Translations under genes and position numbers: made by a program
In this document: positions 63,374 through 64,000 of the stretch, piece after piece
Layout: each line of letters starts with the position of its first letter
Position numbering within the stretch: the stretch's first letter is position 1
Origin: Paenibacillus tuaregi
Lineage (GTDB): Bacteria; Bacillota; Bacilli; Paenibacillales; Paenibacillaceae
Direction of reading: 5' to 3'
DNA: 64,000 bases
NCBI RefSeq assembly: GCF_900086655.1
Contig: NZ_LT575476.1
Span: 888,100-952,099 of the forward strand
The notes under the pieces: model-generated
Databases searched by the model: none
The model's input: the letters and a program-made list of their open reading frames with translations, nothing else
What the model was told of the DNA's origin: nothing

Positions 63374-64000
63374 ATGAAGCTCATGATTGGAAAAAAACAG
63401 CTACGAATCTGGTCCATGTTTACTGCTGTGGTTATGGTGGTGCAGTTGGTTGCAGGTTCTTTAAGTCCCGTATTCGCAGATCAGGCAGCACCCGGGGCAA
63501 CGGGTTCAACCTACTCGGACGCGGGAAAAATATATTTCAAGCTTCCCAAGTCAGCAGTGAACGTGGAGGCTAAAGGCAGCTGGAATGCAGGGGTAGACCC
63601 TGCCGCACAGTTAAAGGATGACAACGGCGATGGGACTTTTACTGCCGATATAACCGGTCTTACTCCGGATACGGATTACACCTACAGGGTACAAGTCAAC
63701 GGAATTCCTGCCGGGGAAGAACAGAACGTCAAGGCGGATTCAGGTGGGAACCTTAAGCTTGCCTATAAGCCTGCATTCTCTGTATCGGGGACCTTTGATA
63801 ACCCTGAATTTAGTGTGAAGCACGAGATGAAGGCTGAAGGGGACCAATACACGTTCACATCAGCTGAGCTTCCTGAAGGGACTTATAAGTATAGATATAC
63901 TGCTGCAGAGGGAGCCCAAGACATCAATTTCAAGGACCCGACCTGTGCTGAAGATGATGGTGATTACAGTACAATCTCCGTGGCGGGTACGATTGCACCC
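63374..64000 (+). CDS. Secreted carbohydrate-active protein, N-terminal part (possibly pullulanase/amylase-like)
   Basis: The frame is open from ATG 63374 to the window edge (209 codons seen). A signal peptide with hydrophobic MFTAVVMVVQLVAGSLSP ends near PVFA (about residue 35). Two successive beta-sandwich units follow, around residues 50-125 (KIYFKLPKSAVNVEAKGSW, DDNGDGTFTADITGLTPDTDYTY) and 140-205 (FDNPEFSVKHEM, YTFTSAELPEGTYKYRYTA). This resembles the starch-binding/X25 and CBM48-like modules at the front of amylopullulanases. GAGGAGGT lies 5 bases upstream. The cre-like and MalR-like sites support a polysaccharide-degrading enzyme, but the catalytic part is outside the window. Confidence 0.7.
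   Translation, partial: MKLMIGKKQLRIWSMFTAVVMVVQLVAGSLSPVFADQAAPGATGSTYSDAGKIYFKLPKSAVNVEAKGSWNAGVDPAAQLKDDNGDGTFTADITGLTPDTDYTYRVQVNGIPAGEEQNVKADSGGNLKLAYKPAFSVSGTFDNPEFSVKHEMKAEGDQYTFTSAELPEGTYKYRYTAAEGAQDINFKDPTCAEDDGDYSTISVAGTIAP

Overview
The window looks like a chromosomal segment of a spore-forming, low-to-moderate GC Firmicute, most likely Paenibacillus or a close relative. The evidence is a GerKA/GerKC/GerKB-type germinant receptor operon, large secreted proteins ending in three S-layer homology (SLH) domains, AGGAGG-type ribosome binding sites with many GTG/TTG starts, CIRCE, cre-like and FapR-like operators, and several complete sugar and peptide ABC transporters. No rRNA, tRNA, CRISPR array or intact insertion sequence was seen. 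The last gene runs off the right edge.

Layout. (1) 0.1-13.9 kb, all + strand: ROK repressor, zinc-type L-asparaginase II, five-gene oligopeptide ABC transporter, M17 aminopeptidase, CutC-family protein, ROK sugar kinase, GH29 alpha-L-fucosidase, then a terminator. The combination suggests uptake and stripping of sugar-bearing (possibly fucosylated) peptides. (2) 14.1-16.9 kb: MarR-GNAT fusion gene divergent from an amino acid permease, with three identical-type palindromes between them. (3) 17.1-23.7 kb: alpha-galactoside operon (LacI regulator, MalEFG-type ABC importer, GH36 alpha-galactosidase). (4) 24.3-25.9 kb, - strand: acyl-CoA synthetase with a probable CTG start and a FapR-like box. 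(5) 26.2-30.6 kb: envelope-lipid module (PmtA-like methyltransferase, a protein with two fused PAP2 phosphatase domains, a DedA protein, and a two-component system whose kinase has a very short extracellular loop). A 202-bp MITE-like element forms the dedA stop codon.

(6) 30.8-38.4 kb: CcdC-like protein, NarL-type two-component system, 1616-residue SLH protein with MBG repeats. (7) 38.5-42.6 kb, - strand: germinant receptor operon. (8) 42.7-46.6 kb: CIRCE-controlled htpG, manganese catalase behind a sigmaB/sigmaF-like promoter, and a small protein with a caspase-like His/Cys pair. (9) 46.9-52.9 kb: second SLH protein, MFS transporter, lipoprotein. (10) 52.9-57.9 kb: two regulator-target modules of contrasting composition: GC-rich AraC regulator + NAD(P)-dependent epimerase/reductase, and AT-rich TetR regulator + DHA2 drug efflux pump, each with candidate operators. 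(11) 58.2-64 kb: second copy of the MITE-like element, PAS-GGDEF-EAL protein, AAC(3)-type acetyltransferase behind a leader terminator, HEAT-like protein, DUF4261 protein, and the start of a secreted carbohydrate-active protein with a cre-like site inside its promoter.

Recurring themes are short tandem repeats in intergenic spacers, hairpins between substrate-binding-protein genes and their permeases, and strong ribosome binding sites in front of tiny ORFs. All functional calls come from reading motifs by eye; nothing was searched against a database.
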